NCBI GenBank assembly: GCA_045586785.1
Contig: JAZNBA010000047.1
Location: forward strand, 1 to 53,978
From: UMGS1002 sp045586785
Lineage (GTDB): Bacteria; Bacillota; Clostridia; Oscillospirales; CAG-272
Direction: 5' to 3'
DNA: 53,978 bases
A program made the position numbers and the translations under genes. Shown here in pieces: positions 35,835 through 43,779 of the stretch. The notes under the pieces are model-generated. The model was not told where the DNA came from and did no database searches. It saw nothing but the letters and a program-made list of their open reading frames with translations. Position 1 is the first letter of the stretch. Each line of letters opens with the position of its first letter.

Positions 35835-36029
35835 TTATTTCTGGATAAGATTTCTCATGTTGGTTGCCATAGCTCCCTGAACGTAGGAAGCGGTGCGCAG
35901 ATGTCTCTTGCGCTTCTGGTCCTTAATGCCGAGCTTGTGGCGGTGGTGGCAGTGGTTCATTTTTACCTTGCCGGTTCCTGTAACAGAGAATCTCTTAGCG
36001 GAGGCCTTGTGTGTTTTGATCTTTCCCAT
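35835..36029 (-). CDS. rpmI: 50S ribosomal protein L35
   Basis: 64 residues. GKIKTHKASAKRFSVTGTGKVK and KRHLRTASYVQGAMATNMRNLIQK are diagnostic for L35. It lies 79 bases after infC and 24 bases before rplT. Confidence 0.98.
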   Translation of the reverse strand: MGKIKTHKASAKRFSVTGTGKVKMNHCHHRHKLGIKDQKRKRHLRTASYVQGAMATNMRNLIQK

Positions 36030-36108
36030 TGTATTAACTCCTTTACCAATTTATTGCTTAACTTAATTATATCATTCAAACTCGAACAACGAGCATTATG
36101 AATAACGA

Positions 36109-36627
36109 TTACTTGTTCTTGACGGGTGCGAGCACCATGCTCAAAAATCTTCCGTCAAGCACGGGTTTTTTATCAGCAACGCCAACCTCGGCGCAAGCTG
36201 CTTCAAACTTTTCGATGATCTCTCGTCCAAGCGGAATATGAGCCATCTCGCGGCCCTTAAAGCGCATAACGACGCGAACCTTATTGCCGTCTCCCAAAAA
36301 GCGCAGAGCATGCTTTACCTTTGTTTCAAAGTCATGCGTATCAATGCGGCAGGAAAGCTGTATCTCCTTGAGCTCAACAGTCTGCTGCTTCTTTTTGGCT
36401 TCTTTTTCTTTTTTGTCACGCTCAAAACGGTATTTACCGTAATCCATGATCTTGCAAACAGGCGGAGTTGCCTGAGCCGCGATCATAACCAGATCGAGAC
36501 CTGCCTCAAATGCCGCTTCTCTTGCGGCGTCGGAGCTCATTATACCAAGCTGCTCACCGTCTTCGCCGATAACGCGCACCTCTTTGACGCGAATATCGTC
36601 GTTGATCATCATATCTTTTGTTGCGAT
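36109..36627 (-). CDS. infC: translation initiation factor IF-3 with a non-canonical AUC start
   Basis: 172 residues if translation begins at the ATC at 36627-36625. The residues from this codon are I-A-T-K-D-M-M-I-N-D-D-I-R, which align one for one with the Bacillus IF-3 start (M-I-S-K-D-F-I-I-N-E-G-I-R), encoded there by AUU. A GGGGGTG ribosome site 7 bases upstream fits the ATC and not the later ATG at 36612. The rest is normal IF-3: N-domain with GIMSSDAAREAAFEAGLDLVMI and PPVCKIMDYGKYRFE, C-domain with RPxxD-type region VRVVMRFKGREMAH. IF-3 discriminates against such starts, allowing autoregulation. Confidence 0.92.
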   Translation of the reverse strand: MATKDMMINDDIRVKEVRVIGEDGEQLGIMSSDAAREAAFEAGLDLVMIAAQATPPVCKIMDYGKYRFERDKKEKEAKKKQQTVELKEIQLSCRIDTHDFETKVKHALRFLGDGNKVRVVMRFKGREMAHIPLGREIIEKFEAACAEVGVADKKPVLDGRFLSMVLAPVKNK

Positions 36628-36766
36628 GTTAGGACACCCCCATACAAAAAAATTCGCACGGAAACAGATCCCGCGCGACACACATAAAAAACCTAATACA
36701 GGCTTTTGAATATCGACCCGGCTCGCGTTGCGGCAGGGTGAGAGCGGAAACTCTGCTTCTTTTTGC
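36628..36766 (-). ncRNA. L20-type operon leader RNA of infC-rpmI-rplT
   Basis: The roughly 140-base leader runs from the promoter at 36773-36801 to the infC start. It contains GC-rich helices (36700-36745) and ends in an intrinsic terminator before infC. In Firmicutes this position holds the L20 leader, where free L20 promotes termination. I assign it by position and architecture; I did not verify the L20-binding secondary structure in full. Confidence 0.6.
36645..36677 (-). terminator. attenuator terminator in the infC leader
   Basis: On the minus strand, CGCGCGGGA pairs with TTCCGTGCG (two G-T wobbles) around a short loop, followed by AATTTTTTTG. It lies about 18 bases before the infC start, downstream of the promoter, so it must be conditional. 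Confidence 0.75.
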
Positions 36767-36772
36767 TTGCTT

Positions 36773-36801
36773 ATTATAGCACTCTTGCATCTGTTTGTCA
36801 A
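36773..36801 (-). promoter_or_regulatory. consensus promoter of infC-rpmI-rplT
   Basis: On the minus strand, TTGACA (36801-36796), a 17-base spacer and TATAAT (36778-36773): a perfect housekeeping consensus, as expected for a ribosomal protein operon. Confidence 0.9.
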
Positions 36802-37011
36802 TACCTTTATAAAAAAATTTTTTATTTTTTCGCAATCATAAATTTTCGTCATTTGTCATAAAATTCAGTACAAACACGGATATGGCACAAAAACAGGCGT
36901 CTAAATTCGATCTGAGATTACATTAAATTATCGAAAAATGTGCATTTTGGACAAAATAGCCTATTTTATTTGGCTTTTTTTCTAAGTCATATCTATTTTA
37001 ACGAATTTTTT

Positions 37012-37028
37012 GGTCAAAAATCGTCAAT
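37012..37028 (+). promoter_or_regulatory. possible CtsR box upstream of the lon leader promoter
   Basis: GGTCAAA (37012-37018), AAT, CGTCAAT (37022-37028). The CtsR consensus is a tandem RGTCAAA-NAN-RGTCAAA, so the second heptamer has two mismatches. It sits 8 bases upstream of the -35 box at 37037. CtsR controls lon and clp genes in some Firmicutes. The AT-rich context makes chance a real alternative. Confidence 0.35.
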
Positions 37029-37036
37029 TTTGATAA

Positions 37037-37065
37037 TTTACAAAACTCCCGAGTTGTAGTATAAT
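37037..37065 (+). promoter_or_regulatory. strong promoter of the candidate RNA upstream of lon
   Basis: TTTACA (37037-37042), a 17-base spacer and a perfect TATAAT (37060-37065). Transcription should start near 37072. The stretch 36853-37036 before it is AT-rich, with a weak plus-strand terminator-like hairpin at about 36954-36980 and no gene. Confidence 0.75.
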
Positions 37066-37071
37066 AGAGCC

Positions 37072-37188
37072 ACGCGAGGGAGGCAAGACTCGCAACCCCT
37101 ATGCACAACAGTCACCGATCATTTGCGGAATATCAATCTCATGATATCAACGCGCATTTGACGGTCGCTTGTTGTGCTTTTTATTTTG
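37072..37188 (+). ncRNA. candidate small RNA or lon leader with rod-like hairpin and terminator
   Basis: After the promoter comes a 5-bp hairpin, GCGAG/CTCGC (37074-37078 and 37089-37093), with GGAGG in its loop. Then a long rod: 37103-37117 pairs with 37162-37177 (one bulge, one mismatch), TGCG/CGCA (37124-37127 and 37153-37156) continues it, and ATATCA/TGATAT (37130-37135 and 37142-37147) closes the top. T-rich TTTTTATTTTG follows at 37178-37188. No convincing protein frame is present. It is either a free RNA of about 115 bases or a lon leader ending in a conditional terminator. It does not match SRP RNA, tmRNA or RNase P RNA, and is short for 6S RNA. Confidence 0.55.
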
Positions 37189-37265
37189 TCTTGTGACGGA
37201 ACTGTGATAATATATTAATTATTTGAAGAAAATTCAAAAAAGGTATAGAAAAATCCGTTCCGTTG

Positions 37266-37274
37266 TGTTATAAT
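37266..37274 (+). promoter_or_regulatory. extended -10 promoter for lon
   Basis: TGTTATAAT is an extended -10 (TGn plus a perfect TATAAT at 37269-37274) with no good -35. A GCCGC/GCGGC hairpin (37310-37323) then lies directly before the lon ribosome site. Lon could thus be made from this promoter, independently of the upstream RNA. Confidence 0.5.
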
Positions 37275-37338
37275 ATTAAATTGAAGATTTATTATCTATT
37301 GATATTGAAGCCGCAGAAGCGGCATGAGGTTTATTAAA

Positions 37339-39774
37339 ATGTCCAATTATCTTGAAAAAGTATCCGAGGCACATCTGCCGGTCGTAGTCCTGCGGGACGC
37401 CGTGCCGCTCCCCTCGGTAAACACTACATTCACCATATCCGACAAATCGGGCATCGCCGCGGCACGCTCCGCCAATCACCCGCAAAGTCGTATTTTTATA
37501 GTTGCTCAGCACACATATACAGAAGATGAGCCCTCCCCCGACAGCCTTCACAACGTTGGCGTTGTCGCAAAAATAAAGCATTCCATCATCACTCCCGACG
37601 GAACACTGCAAATAATTATATCGGGAGCGCATCGCGGTATAGCGCTGAATTACAAAAAGTCCGGTGAGTATCTGTCTGCGGATGTACTTGTAAAAACAAT
37701 ATATCTCGACGAAACAGATATTAAAGCGCAGGCGTATATGCGTGAGGCTGTTAAAGCAATGCTCGGCATACATAAATTTATGCCCCACATTTCCAATGAC
37801 ATCGTTTCATTTGTAAAAACAATAAACGATCCCGCAGTGCTTGCGGACTATATTGCGTTTCACTTTCTAATGAAGGACACAGATAAGCAACAGGTGCTTG
37901 AAGAGTTCCGCCCCATCGAACGCCTCGAGCTGCTCGCTCATCTGCTTGAGGAGGAGACCGAGCTTTTGTCCTGCGAGTACAGCATACACACTAAAGTGCA
38001 GGAGCGCCTCAATCGCGAGCGCCGTGACTATTATCTTCGTCAACAGATACAGGTTATCGAAGATGAGCTGGGCGAGGATGACAATGAAAACGAAGAGTTT
38101 TACAATAAAATAATGAATGCCAACCTGCCTTCTGAGGTTTCCGAAAAACTGCTTAAAGAAAATGACCGTCTTGCTAAAATGCCGTACAGCTCGGCTGAAG
38201 CCAATGTGTTGCGCACATATCTTGAAACTTGTCTTGACCTGCCCTGGAGCAAAACTACCAAGGAACGCGCCAGCGTCGCGGCGGCAGAAAAAATACTCAA
38301 CGCCGATCACGACGGCCTCGAGCGCGTAAAGCAAAGAATACTCGAATTTATCGCGGTCAAACAGCTGTCCCCTCAGCTTAAGAGTCAGATAATCTGTCTT
38401 GTAGGCCCTCCCGGCACGGGAAAGACCTCGGTAGCCGCGTCTATCGCAAAAGCCACCGGACGCAAATACGTCAGAGTATCACTGGGCGGCGTGCGCGACG
38501 AGGCAGATATACGCGGTCACAGAAAAACGTATATCGGAGCTATGCCCGGTCGTATCATGACTGCGCTGACACGTGCCAAGGTGCGCAATCCTCTTATCCT
38601 GCTTGACGAGATCGACAAGCTCACACGTGACGCTCACGGTGATCCGTCATCCGCATTGCTGGAAGTACTTGATCCCGAGCAGAACAAGACATTCCGCGAT
38701 CACTTTATTGAATTGCCCTTTGACCTTTCCGACTGCTTGTTTATAACCACAGCAAACACGCTGGACACCATTCCCCGCCCTCTGCTTGATCGAATGGAGG
38801 TCATCGAGCTGCACACCTATACTCCCGCTGAAAAGCTCAGCATCGCCAAAAATCACTTGCTGGGCAAGCAGCTGGCACGTCACGGTCTTAACCGCCGCAC
38901 AGTAAAAATAACCGACGAAGCGCTTTCCGCTCTCATTGAGGGTTATACCCGAGAGGCCGGCGTTCGCAACCTTGAACGCCAGATCGCCGCGCTGTGCCGC
39001 AAAGCCGCAAAGCGCATCGTCACGGAACAGCTCAAGCGCGTTGTCATTCAATCCGAAGACCTCACCTCATACCTTGGTCCGAAAAAGTATACGGGAGAAC
39101 TTATAAGCTCTGAGGATGAAGTAGGTGTTGTAAACGGTCTCGCGTACACCGAGGTCGGCGGCGAAATGCTCAAGATCGAGGTGGCTATACTGCCCGGCAG
39201 CGGCAAACTTGAACTTACGGGCTCACTGGGTGACGTAATGAAGGAATCCGCCCAGATCGCGGTAAGTTATGCTCGCTCTGTCGCCAACAAATACAATATC
39301 CCCACCGATTTCTATAAAACAAAGGATATACACATTCATGCACCCGAGGGCGCAGTTCCCAAGGATGGTCCCTCCGCAGGCGTAACAATGGTTACCGCGC
39401 TCATCAGCGCGCTGTCAGGTCGTGCGGTTCGTCGTGACGTTGCTATGACAGGTGAAGTAACACTGCGAGGAAAGGTACTGGCGATCGGCGGTCTCAAAGA
39501 GAAAACTCTCGCCGCTTACAACGCAGGCGTAAAGACCGTGCTTATCCCTCACCAGAACATACCTGACCTGGATGAAATAGACCCTACCGTCAAGGCAAAT
39601 CTTGAATTTATACCCGTAAAACACGTCTGCGAGGTGCTGGACGAGGCATTGGTAGACATTGAATTACCTGACATCAAATCATCTGTCGCCCACGTATCCG
39701 CCGATGACGACACCTTGCACACAATAAAGCCCTTTTCCAATACCAACGTAGGAAGTGAACACTATGGCTCTTAA
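37339..39774 (+). CDS. lon: ATP-dependent protease Lon
   Basis: 811 residues from the ATG at 37339, which has GAGGT 8 bases upstream; an in-frame ATG at 37324 lies inside the ribosome-site region and is less likely. An N-terminal LON substrate domain (LPVVVLRDAVPLP) and coiled coil precede the AAA+ module with Walker A GPPGTGKT (356-363) and the ILLDEIDKL Walker B. The C-terminal protease domain has Ser679 in KDGPSAGVT and Lys722 in GGLKEKTLAA, the catalytic dyad. It degrades damaged and regulatory proteins in the cytoplasm. Its end overlaps the engB start. Confidence 0.97.
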   Translation: MSNYLEKVSEAHLPVVVLRDAVPLPSVNTTFTISDKSGIAAARSANHPQSRIFIVAQHTYTEDEPSPDSLHNVGVVAKIKHSIITPDGTLQIIISGAHRGIALNYKKSGEYLSADVLVKTIYLDETDIKAQAYMREAVKAMLGIHKFMPHISNDIVSFVKTINDPAVLADYIAFHFLMKDTDKQQVLEEFRPIERLELLAHLLEEETELLSCEYSIHTKVQERLNRERRDYYLRQQIQVIEDELGEDDNENEEFYNKIMNANLPSEVSEKLLKENDRLAKMPYSSAEANVLRTYLETCLDLPWSKTTKERASVAAAEKILNADHDGLERVKQRILEFIAVKQLSPQLKSQIICLVGPPGTGKTSVAASIAKATGRKYVRVSLGGVRDEADIRGHRKTYIGAMPGRIMTALTRAKVRNPLILLDEIDKLTRDAHGDPSSALLEVLDPEQNKTFRDHFIELPFDLSDCLFITTANTLDTIPRPLLDRMEVIELHTYTPAEKLSIAKNHLLGKQLARHGLNRRTVKITDEALSALIEGYTREAGVRNLERQIAALCRKAAKRIVTEQLKRVVIQSEDLTSYLGPKKYTGELISSEDEVGVVNGLAYTEVGGEMLKIEVAILPGSGKLELTGSLGDVMKESAQIAVSYARSVANKYNIPTDFYKTKDIHIHAPEGAVPKDGPSAGVTMVTALISALSGRAVRRDVAMTGEVTLRGKVLAIGGLKEKTLAAYNAGVKTVLIPHQNIPDLDEIDPTVKANLEFIPVKHVCEVLDEALVDIELPDIKSSVAHVSADDDTLHTIKPFSNTNVGSEHYGS

Positions 39775-40378
39775 CTTAAACAAAACCGAGCTTCGCATCA
39801 GCGCGGGATTCATTCGTCAGTTCCCTACCGATCCTATGCCGCAGATCGCATTTTCCGGACGTTCAAACGTCGGAAAAAGCTCGCTTATCAACACGCTTCT
39901 TTCCAGAAAGAGTCTGGCACGCGTCAGCTCCTCTCCCGGAAAGACCATAACCATCAACTTTTATGACATAGACAAAAAGCTGTTTCTCGTCGACCTGCCG
40001 GGATACGGATTTGCAAAACGTCCTCTGCAGGACAAAGAAAAATGGTCTGCACTGACCGATGGGTACTTTACCAAAAACCCCAACCTTGATCTGCTTCGTC
40101 TGGTCGTACAGCTGGTGGATAGCCGCATCGGTGTCACTGAGGACGACCGCATGATGCTGGACTATATGAAAGCCGCAGGTCTGCCCTTTGTCGTTGTTAT
40201 GACGAAGACCGATAAGCTCAACAAAACCGAGCGCAACAAAAATTTGCCCGAAATACAAAATCACCCCTCTGTAAAGGGCGCGCTGGCAACCATCCCCTTT
40301 TCCTCACACAACGGCGAAGGAAAAGCCGAGCTTTGGAGCAAGATCTTAAACTCCGCCGGTTTGACAGAAAAAAACTAA
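39764..40378 (+). CDS. engB: ribosome biogenesis GTPase EngB (YsxC/YihA)
   Basis: 204 residues from the ATG at 39764 (AGGAAG 8 bases upstream); the frame extends 9 bases to a GTG. It overlaps lon by 11 bases. G1 is GRSNVGKSSL, the switch region SSPGKT, G3 DLPGYGFAK and G4 TKTDKLNK, all typical of the TrmE-Era-EngA-YihA group. It is required for 50S subunit assembly. The lon-engB pairing is the normal Firmicutes order. Confidence 0.96.
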   Translation: MALNLNKTELRISAGFIRQFPTDPMPQIAFSGRSNVGKSSLINTLLSRKSLARVSSSPGKTITINFYDIDKKLFLVDLPGYGFAKRPLQDKEKWSALTDGYFTKNPNLDLLRLVVQLVDSRIGVTEDDRMMLDYMKAAGLPFVVVMTKTDKLNKTERNKNLPEIQNHPSVKGALATIPFSSHNGEGKAELWSKILNSAGLTEKN

Positions 40379-40402
40379 AAACCGCAAAGGAACTGATTTT
40401 AA

Positions 40403-41074
40403 ATGCTTTTTGATCTGATATTCCAATATCGTCAAGGCGGCGATCTGACAATGATTATCGTCCAAATGCTGTTTGCCTTGATGATAATATTTTTCTCACT
40501 TTCCGTACATGAGACCGCACACGGTTTCATCGCATTGAAAATGGGCGACCCAACTTCCCGCAATCTGGGCAGATTGACACTAAACCCTTTCAAGCATCTT
40601 GACCCTATCGGTGCTTTGTGTATGCTTGTGGCGGGATTCGGATGGGCAAAGCCCGTCCCGATAAATCCCCGATACTTCAAAAATCCCCGAGTCGGTATGG
40701 CGCTTTCCGCCGCGGCCGGTCCCGTGTCCAACCTTATTTTGGCAATGCTCAGTATTGTCGCCATACGTATTCTCTTCTTTTTCTGGATCCCCGAAAGCAT
40801 GGTTTTTGAATTATTGATCGTATTCTTCACCATGTCGGCATCTATGAACATTTCCCTGGCGGTATTCAATCTTTTACCCGTTCCGCCGCTTGACGGCTCA
40901 AGACTTTTTTATGTCTTTTTGCCGCCCAAGCTGTATTTCGGCGTAATGAAGTATGAACGTATCATATACATTGTCGTAATGGTATTGCTCATCACAGGCA
41001 TCCTGTCCCCCGCTATATCGTTTATAACAGACCACATATTCAACGGCATGCTTTGGCTCGTTGGTTTGAATTGA
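40403..41074 (+). CDS. site-2 protease family protein (peptidase M50)
   Basis: 223 residues, almost all hydrophobic, with about six membrane segments. The zinc-binding HETAH motif (His36-Glu37-x-x-His40) lies in the first segment and the third ligand Asp is in NLLPVPPLDGSR. KHLDPIG and the WAKPVPINP segment are typical of the short Rip-like M50 group. These proteases cut membrane substrates; SpoIVFB is a relative acting in sporulation, but the short form here is a general family whose substrate is unknown. AAAGGA lies upstream of the ATG; a second ATG at 40451 is possible. It precedes scpA by 27 bases. Confidence 0.93.
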   Translation: MLFDLIFQYRQGGDLTMIIVQMLFALMIIFFSLSVHETAHGFIALKMGDPTSRNLGRLTLNPFKHLDPIGALCMLVAGFGWAKPVPINPRYFKNPRVGMALSAAAGPVSNLILAMLSIVAIRILFFFWIPESMVFELLIVFFTMSASMNISLAVFNLLPVPPLDGSRLFYVFLPPKLYFGVMKYERIIYIVVMVLLITGILSPAISFITDHIFNGMLWLVGLN

Positions 41075-41101
41075 TCGTATTTTTTCACCGCGGAGATTTT
41101 T

Positions 41102-41887
41102 ATGCAAACTATTAACTATCAGCTTGAAACGTTTGAAGGGCCTCTTGACCTGCTCTTGTCACTGATATCCAAAAACAAAGTTAATATTGAGGACATTCCT
41201 ATAGCTCTTATATGCGAGCAGTACATGGAGTATCTGCGTCAAGCGCAAGAGATGGACATGGAGATCGCCGCCGAATTCATCGTAATGGCAAGTGAGCTTA
41301 TGCTGATCAAAACGCGTATGCTGCTGCCTCGTCCCACCGAAGATACGGAAGACCCCAGAAAAGTGCTTACCGATGCCCTTATCCGTTATCAACAAGCCAA
41401 AGCCGCCGCAGTTCGGCTTGCCGAGCAATATGTAATATACAGCGGACGAATGGTCAAGGATACAGACGAGATCTCGGTAGACAAAACTTTTGTAGCCGAC
41501 CAAAAAGTCGAATCGCTACAGCTTGCAATGCGCCGAGTGCGCAGCTATATGGACGCTATGGAAAATGCCCGCGAGCACGCGTTTACGCCAATGATAAGAA
41601 AACGTGTCGTTTCCGTTGAAATGAAGATAGCGGGAATGCTCCACCGCATAAGAAAGAGCGGTTCGGCAACGCTAAACGAGCTTATCGGCGACGAGACAAG
41701 TCTGCCCGACCTTATAGCGGCTTTTGTCGGAGTGCTGGAATTGGTAAAGGTTCGCCGACTGCTTATCGACGAAACCGCCGAAGATTACAGCATAGACGCC
41801 CTTCACGGTCTTGAGACTAAATTCATTCTCAACACAGACGAGTCCACCATACTTAAAGAAGACATATCTATCAACGAAGCCTATTAA
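41102..41887 (+). CDS. scpA: segregation and condensation protein A
   Basis: 261 residues, a kleisin. The N-terminal domain starts TINYQLETFEGPLDLLLSLI and includes the EFIVMASELMLIKTRMLLP helix that binds the SMC neck. The C-terminal winged helix (LPDLIAAFVGVLELVKVRRL) binds the SMC head. It bridges the SMC dimer encoded at 21-24.7 kb. GGAG precedes the ATG. It forms an operon with scpB, 23 bases downstream. Confidence 0.96.
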   Translation: MQTINYQLETFEGPLDLLLSLISKNKVNIEDIPIALICEQYMEYLRQAQEMDMEIAAEFIVMASELMLIKTRMLLPRPTEDTEDPRKVLTDALIRYQQAKAAAVRLAEQYVIYSGRMVKDTDEISVDKTFVADQKVESLQLAMRRVRSYMDAMENAREHAFTPMIRKRVVSVEMKIAGMLHRIRKSGSATLNELIGDETSLPDLIAAFVGVLELVKVRRLLIDETAEDYSIDALHGLETKFILNTDESTILKEDISINEAY

Positions 41888-41910
41888 TAAATATAGAAGG
41901 ATATATCATC

Positions 41911-42579
41911 ATGCACGAGCAAGAAACAATGCCTACTATCACTAACGTGGAGGCGGCAATAGAAGCCATACTTTTCGCGGCAGGCTACCCTGTCAAATAT
42001 GAAAAGCTGTCCGAGGTGTTGGGACTGTCCCCCAAGGAAATAAAACTGTTGACTGAAAATATGGCAGTGGGAATAAATGCCGAAAACTCCCCTCGAGGCT
42101 TGAATCTTCTTATATTCGAAGACTCCTGTCAGCTTTGCACCAAAGAACGCTTTGCCCCATACATACGAGAAGCGCTCGGCATACGCCGCGGCGGAAATCT
42201 GTCGGCATCATCACTTGAAGTGTTGGCAATAGTAGCATACAATCAACCTGTAACACGTGCGTTTGTAGATGCCGTGCGCGGAGTTGACAGCTCATATGCC
42301 GTCACCTCGCTGGCAGACAAGGGACTCATTGAAGGTGTCGGCAGACTTGACGCACCCGGACGCCCCGTACTGTACGGAACGACTGATAAATTTTTGAGAG
42401 TTTTCGGCATCAACTCGCTGGAAGAGTTGCCTGTCACAGAGCCTCTTGCCCCGGCAGCGGCACAACAATTGCAAATGGATGTAAAAGCTCCGGAAAGCAA
42501 ACCTGACGAGCAAGATGATCCTGCCCAAGCCGTGCCGTCTTCCAATGATGATTCCGCGGAGCAAACTCAAGAGAATTAA
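41911..42579 (+). CDS. scpB: segregation and condensation protein B
   Basis: 222 residues. Two winged-helix domains: VEAAIEAILFAAGYPVKYEKLSEVLGL and SASSLEVLAIVAYNQPVTRAFVDAVRGVDSSYAVTSL, followed by LIEGVGRLDAPGRPVLYGTTDKFL, all diagnostic. An acidic, Gln/Pro-rich tail of about 50 residues follows, which is longer than in many ScpB proteins. It dimerises and holds ScpA on SMC. AAGGA precedes the ATG. Confidence 0.96.
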   Translation: MHEQETMPTITNVEAAIEAILFAAGYPVKYEKLSEVLGLSPKEIKLLTENMAVGINAENSPRGLNLLIFEDSCQLCTKERFAPYIREALGIRRGGNLSASSLEVLAIVAYNQPVTRAFVDAVRGVDSSYAVTSLADKGLIEGVGRLDAPGRPVLYGTTDKFLRVFGINSLEELPVTEPLAPAAAQQLQMDVKAPESKPDEQDDPAQAVPSSNDDSAEQTQEN

Positions 42580-42591
42580 GTTTCATATATT

Positions 42592-42609
42592 TGTCAATAA
42601 TTATTGACA
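42592..42609. repeat. 18-bp perfect palindrome between scpB and the DUF2953 gene
   Basis: TGTCAATAATTATTGACA is a perfect palindrome 13 bases after the scpB stop. It contains TTGACA but no matching -10 at 16-18 bases. It could be an operator for a dimeric regulator; its AT-rich centre makes a terminator unlikely. Confidence 0.6.
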
Positions 42610-42642
42610 GTAAGCAAATAATACGTCAAGGAGGAAAAAGCT

Positions 42643-43257
42643 ATGATAGTATTGCAGATAATTTTAGCTGTATTGGCAGTACTTATAGCAATCATTGTAC
42701 TCCTTATATTGTTCGCAAGAGTGCGCATTGTGCTTATCGCGCAAAACGACCTGATAAAAGTCACGGCGCACCTTTTGGGAATACGTATATTCCACTTCTC
42801 TACGCGCCAAAAAGAGCATCACAAAAAGATAAAAATATCAGATTATTCCGCCGATAATATCAAAAACAAACTCAAAAAAGAGATCGACGATGCAAAAAAG
42901 AAGATAGAGGCTCGCAAGAAACAACCGGAGTCGGGGCTATCCGAGATCAAGGAATCTCTAAGCTCATCCCTTAATATTCTGAAAATTTTTCTCAAGCATT
43001 TCTACTCCCAAAGGTCAAAGGTCACAGTGCATCGCTTGAATATATCCGTAGCTACCGATGATCCCTCAAAAACGGCAATACTGTACGGAAGCGTGATACA
43101 GGCGGTAGCGTATTTTCTGGAATTCATAGACAATACAACAACATTGCATATTCCCCATTCCGTTCCAATAAATGTCACGTCTGACTTTTGCGCTCAAAGT
43201 CCACAGCTTGACATAAAGCTATCTTTGGTAATAAAACTGATCAAGTTCCGACATTAA
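42643..43257 (+). CDS. DUF2953-family membrane-associated protein
   Basis: 204 residues. One N-terminal transmembrane segment (about 4-26) is followed by ARVRIVLIAQNDLIKVTAHLLGIRIF, a charged helical stretch (KLKKEIDDAKKKIEARKK), and the core KVTVHRLNISVATDDPSKTAILYGSVIQAVAYFLE, which matches the DUF2953 pattern found in Clostridia next to gerW (ytfJ). Function unknown; its association with gerW suggests an envelope or sporulation role, by context only. AAGGAGG precedes the ATG. Confidence 0.82.
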   Translation: MIVLQIILAVLAVLIAIIVLLILFARVRIVLIAQNDLIKVTAHLLGIRIFHFSTRQKEHHKKIKISDYSADNIKNKLKKEIDDAKKKIEARKKQPESGLSEIKESLSSSLNILKIFLKHFYSQRSKVTVHRLNISVATDDPSKTAILYGSVIQAVAYFLEFIDNTTTLHIPHSVPINVTSDFCAQSPQLDIKLSLVIKLIKFRH

Positions 43258-43287
43258 AGTTTATTCGGAGCTTACAACTCACTTACA

Positions 43288-43315
43288 TTGAAAATAATTT
43301 TTAACTAAATATAAT
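43288..43315 (+). promoter_or_regulatory. promoter of gerW
   Basis: TTGAAA (43288-43293), a 16-base spacer and TATAAT (43310-43315), 20 bases before the gerW start. It looks like a sigma-A site rather than a sporulation sigma site. Confidence 0.6.
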
Positions 43316-43334
43316 TTGTGGAAGGAACAATATT

Positions 43335-43772
43335 ATGGCTAACGAAAACAAGATCCAAGATATTCTTAAATCATCGCTGGAAAATATGCGTTCAATGGTT
43401 GACGCAAACACCGTTATCGGCGATCCCTACGTTACCCCCGCGGGCGTTACCGTTATACCTGTTTCCAAGATCTCCGTAGGCTTTGCGTCTGGCGGAATCG
43501 ATTATTTCGGCAAAAAAGATAAGCCCTCCAACATTCAAAACTTTGGAGGCGGCGGAGGCTCGGGACTGTCTGTTACCCCCGTTGGATTTCTTGTCATCGG
43601 AGCAAACGGCAAGGTCGATCTTATAAATATCGGTGAGCCCACAGCTACCGATCCTATCGATCAGATCGCTAATATTATCGAGCGCAGTCCCGAAATCATT
43701 GAAAACATAATAAGCCTGTTCAAGGACTTGAGCAATAAAAAATCCCCTGCCGAAAAAGCAATGGATGAATGA
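43335..43772 (+). CDS. ytfJ: GerW/YtfJ-family sporulation protein
   Basis: 145 residues. The family core is ENMRSMVDANTVIGDPYVTPAGVTVIPVSKISVGFASGG, with the Gly-rich GGGGGSGLSVTPVGFLVI. The first residues (IQDILKSSLENM) form the usual N-terminal helix. YtfJ/GerW is a spore protein needed for germination responses in B. subtilis; its presence supports a sporulating lineage along with spo0A. AAGGAAC precedes the ATG. Confidence 0.93.
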   Translation: MANENKIQDILKSSLENMRSMVDANTVIGDPYVTPAGVTVIPVSKISVGFASGGIDYFGKKDKPSNIQNFGGGGGSGLSVTPVGFLVIGANGKVDLINIGEPTATDPIDQIANIIERSPEIIENIISLFKDLSNKKSPAEKAMDE

Positions 43773-43779
43773 CATACTC

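Noticed and set aside
36109..36852. A longer IF-3 beginning at 36852
   Set aside because: The upstream part of the frame covers the promoter (36773-36801) and the leader terminator and encodes no IF-3-like sequence.
37072..37188. 6S RNA or SRP RNA upstream of lon
   Set aside because: At about 115 bases it is too short for 6S RNA, and it lacks the conserved SRP GGAA-tetraloop/asymmetric-loop sequence. I therefore list it only as an unnamed RNA candidate.
42592..42632. Promoter using the TTGACA inside the palindrome
   Set aside because: No -10-like hexamer occurs 16-18 bases downstream; the nearest AT-rich hexamer is about 9 bases away.
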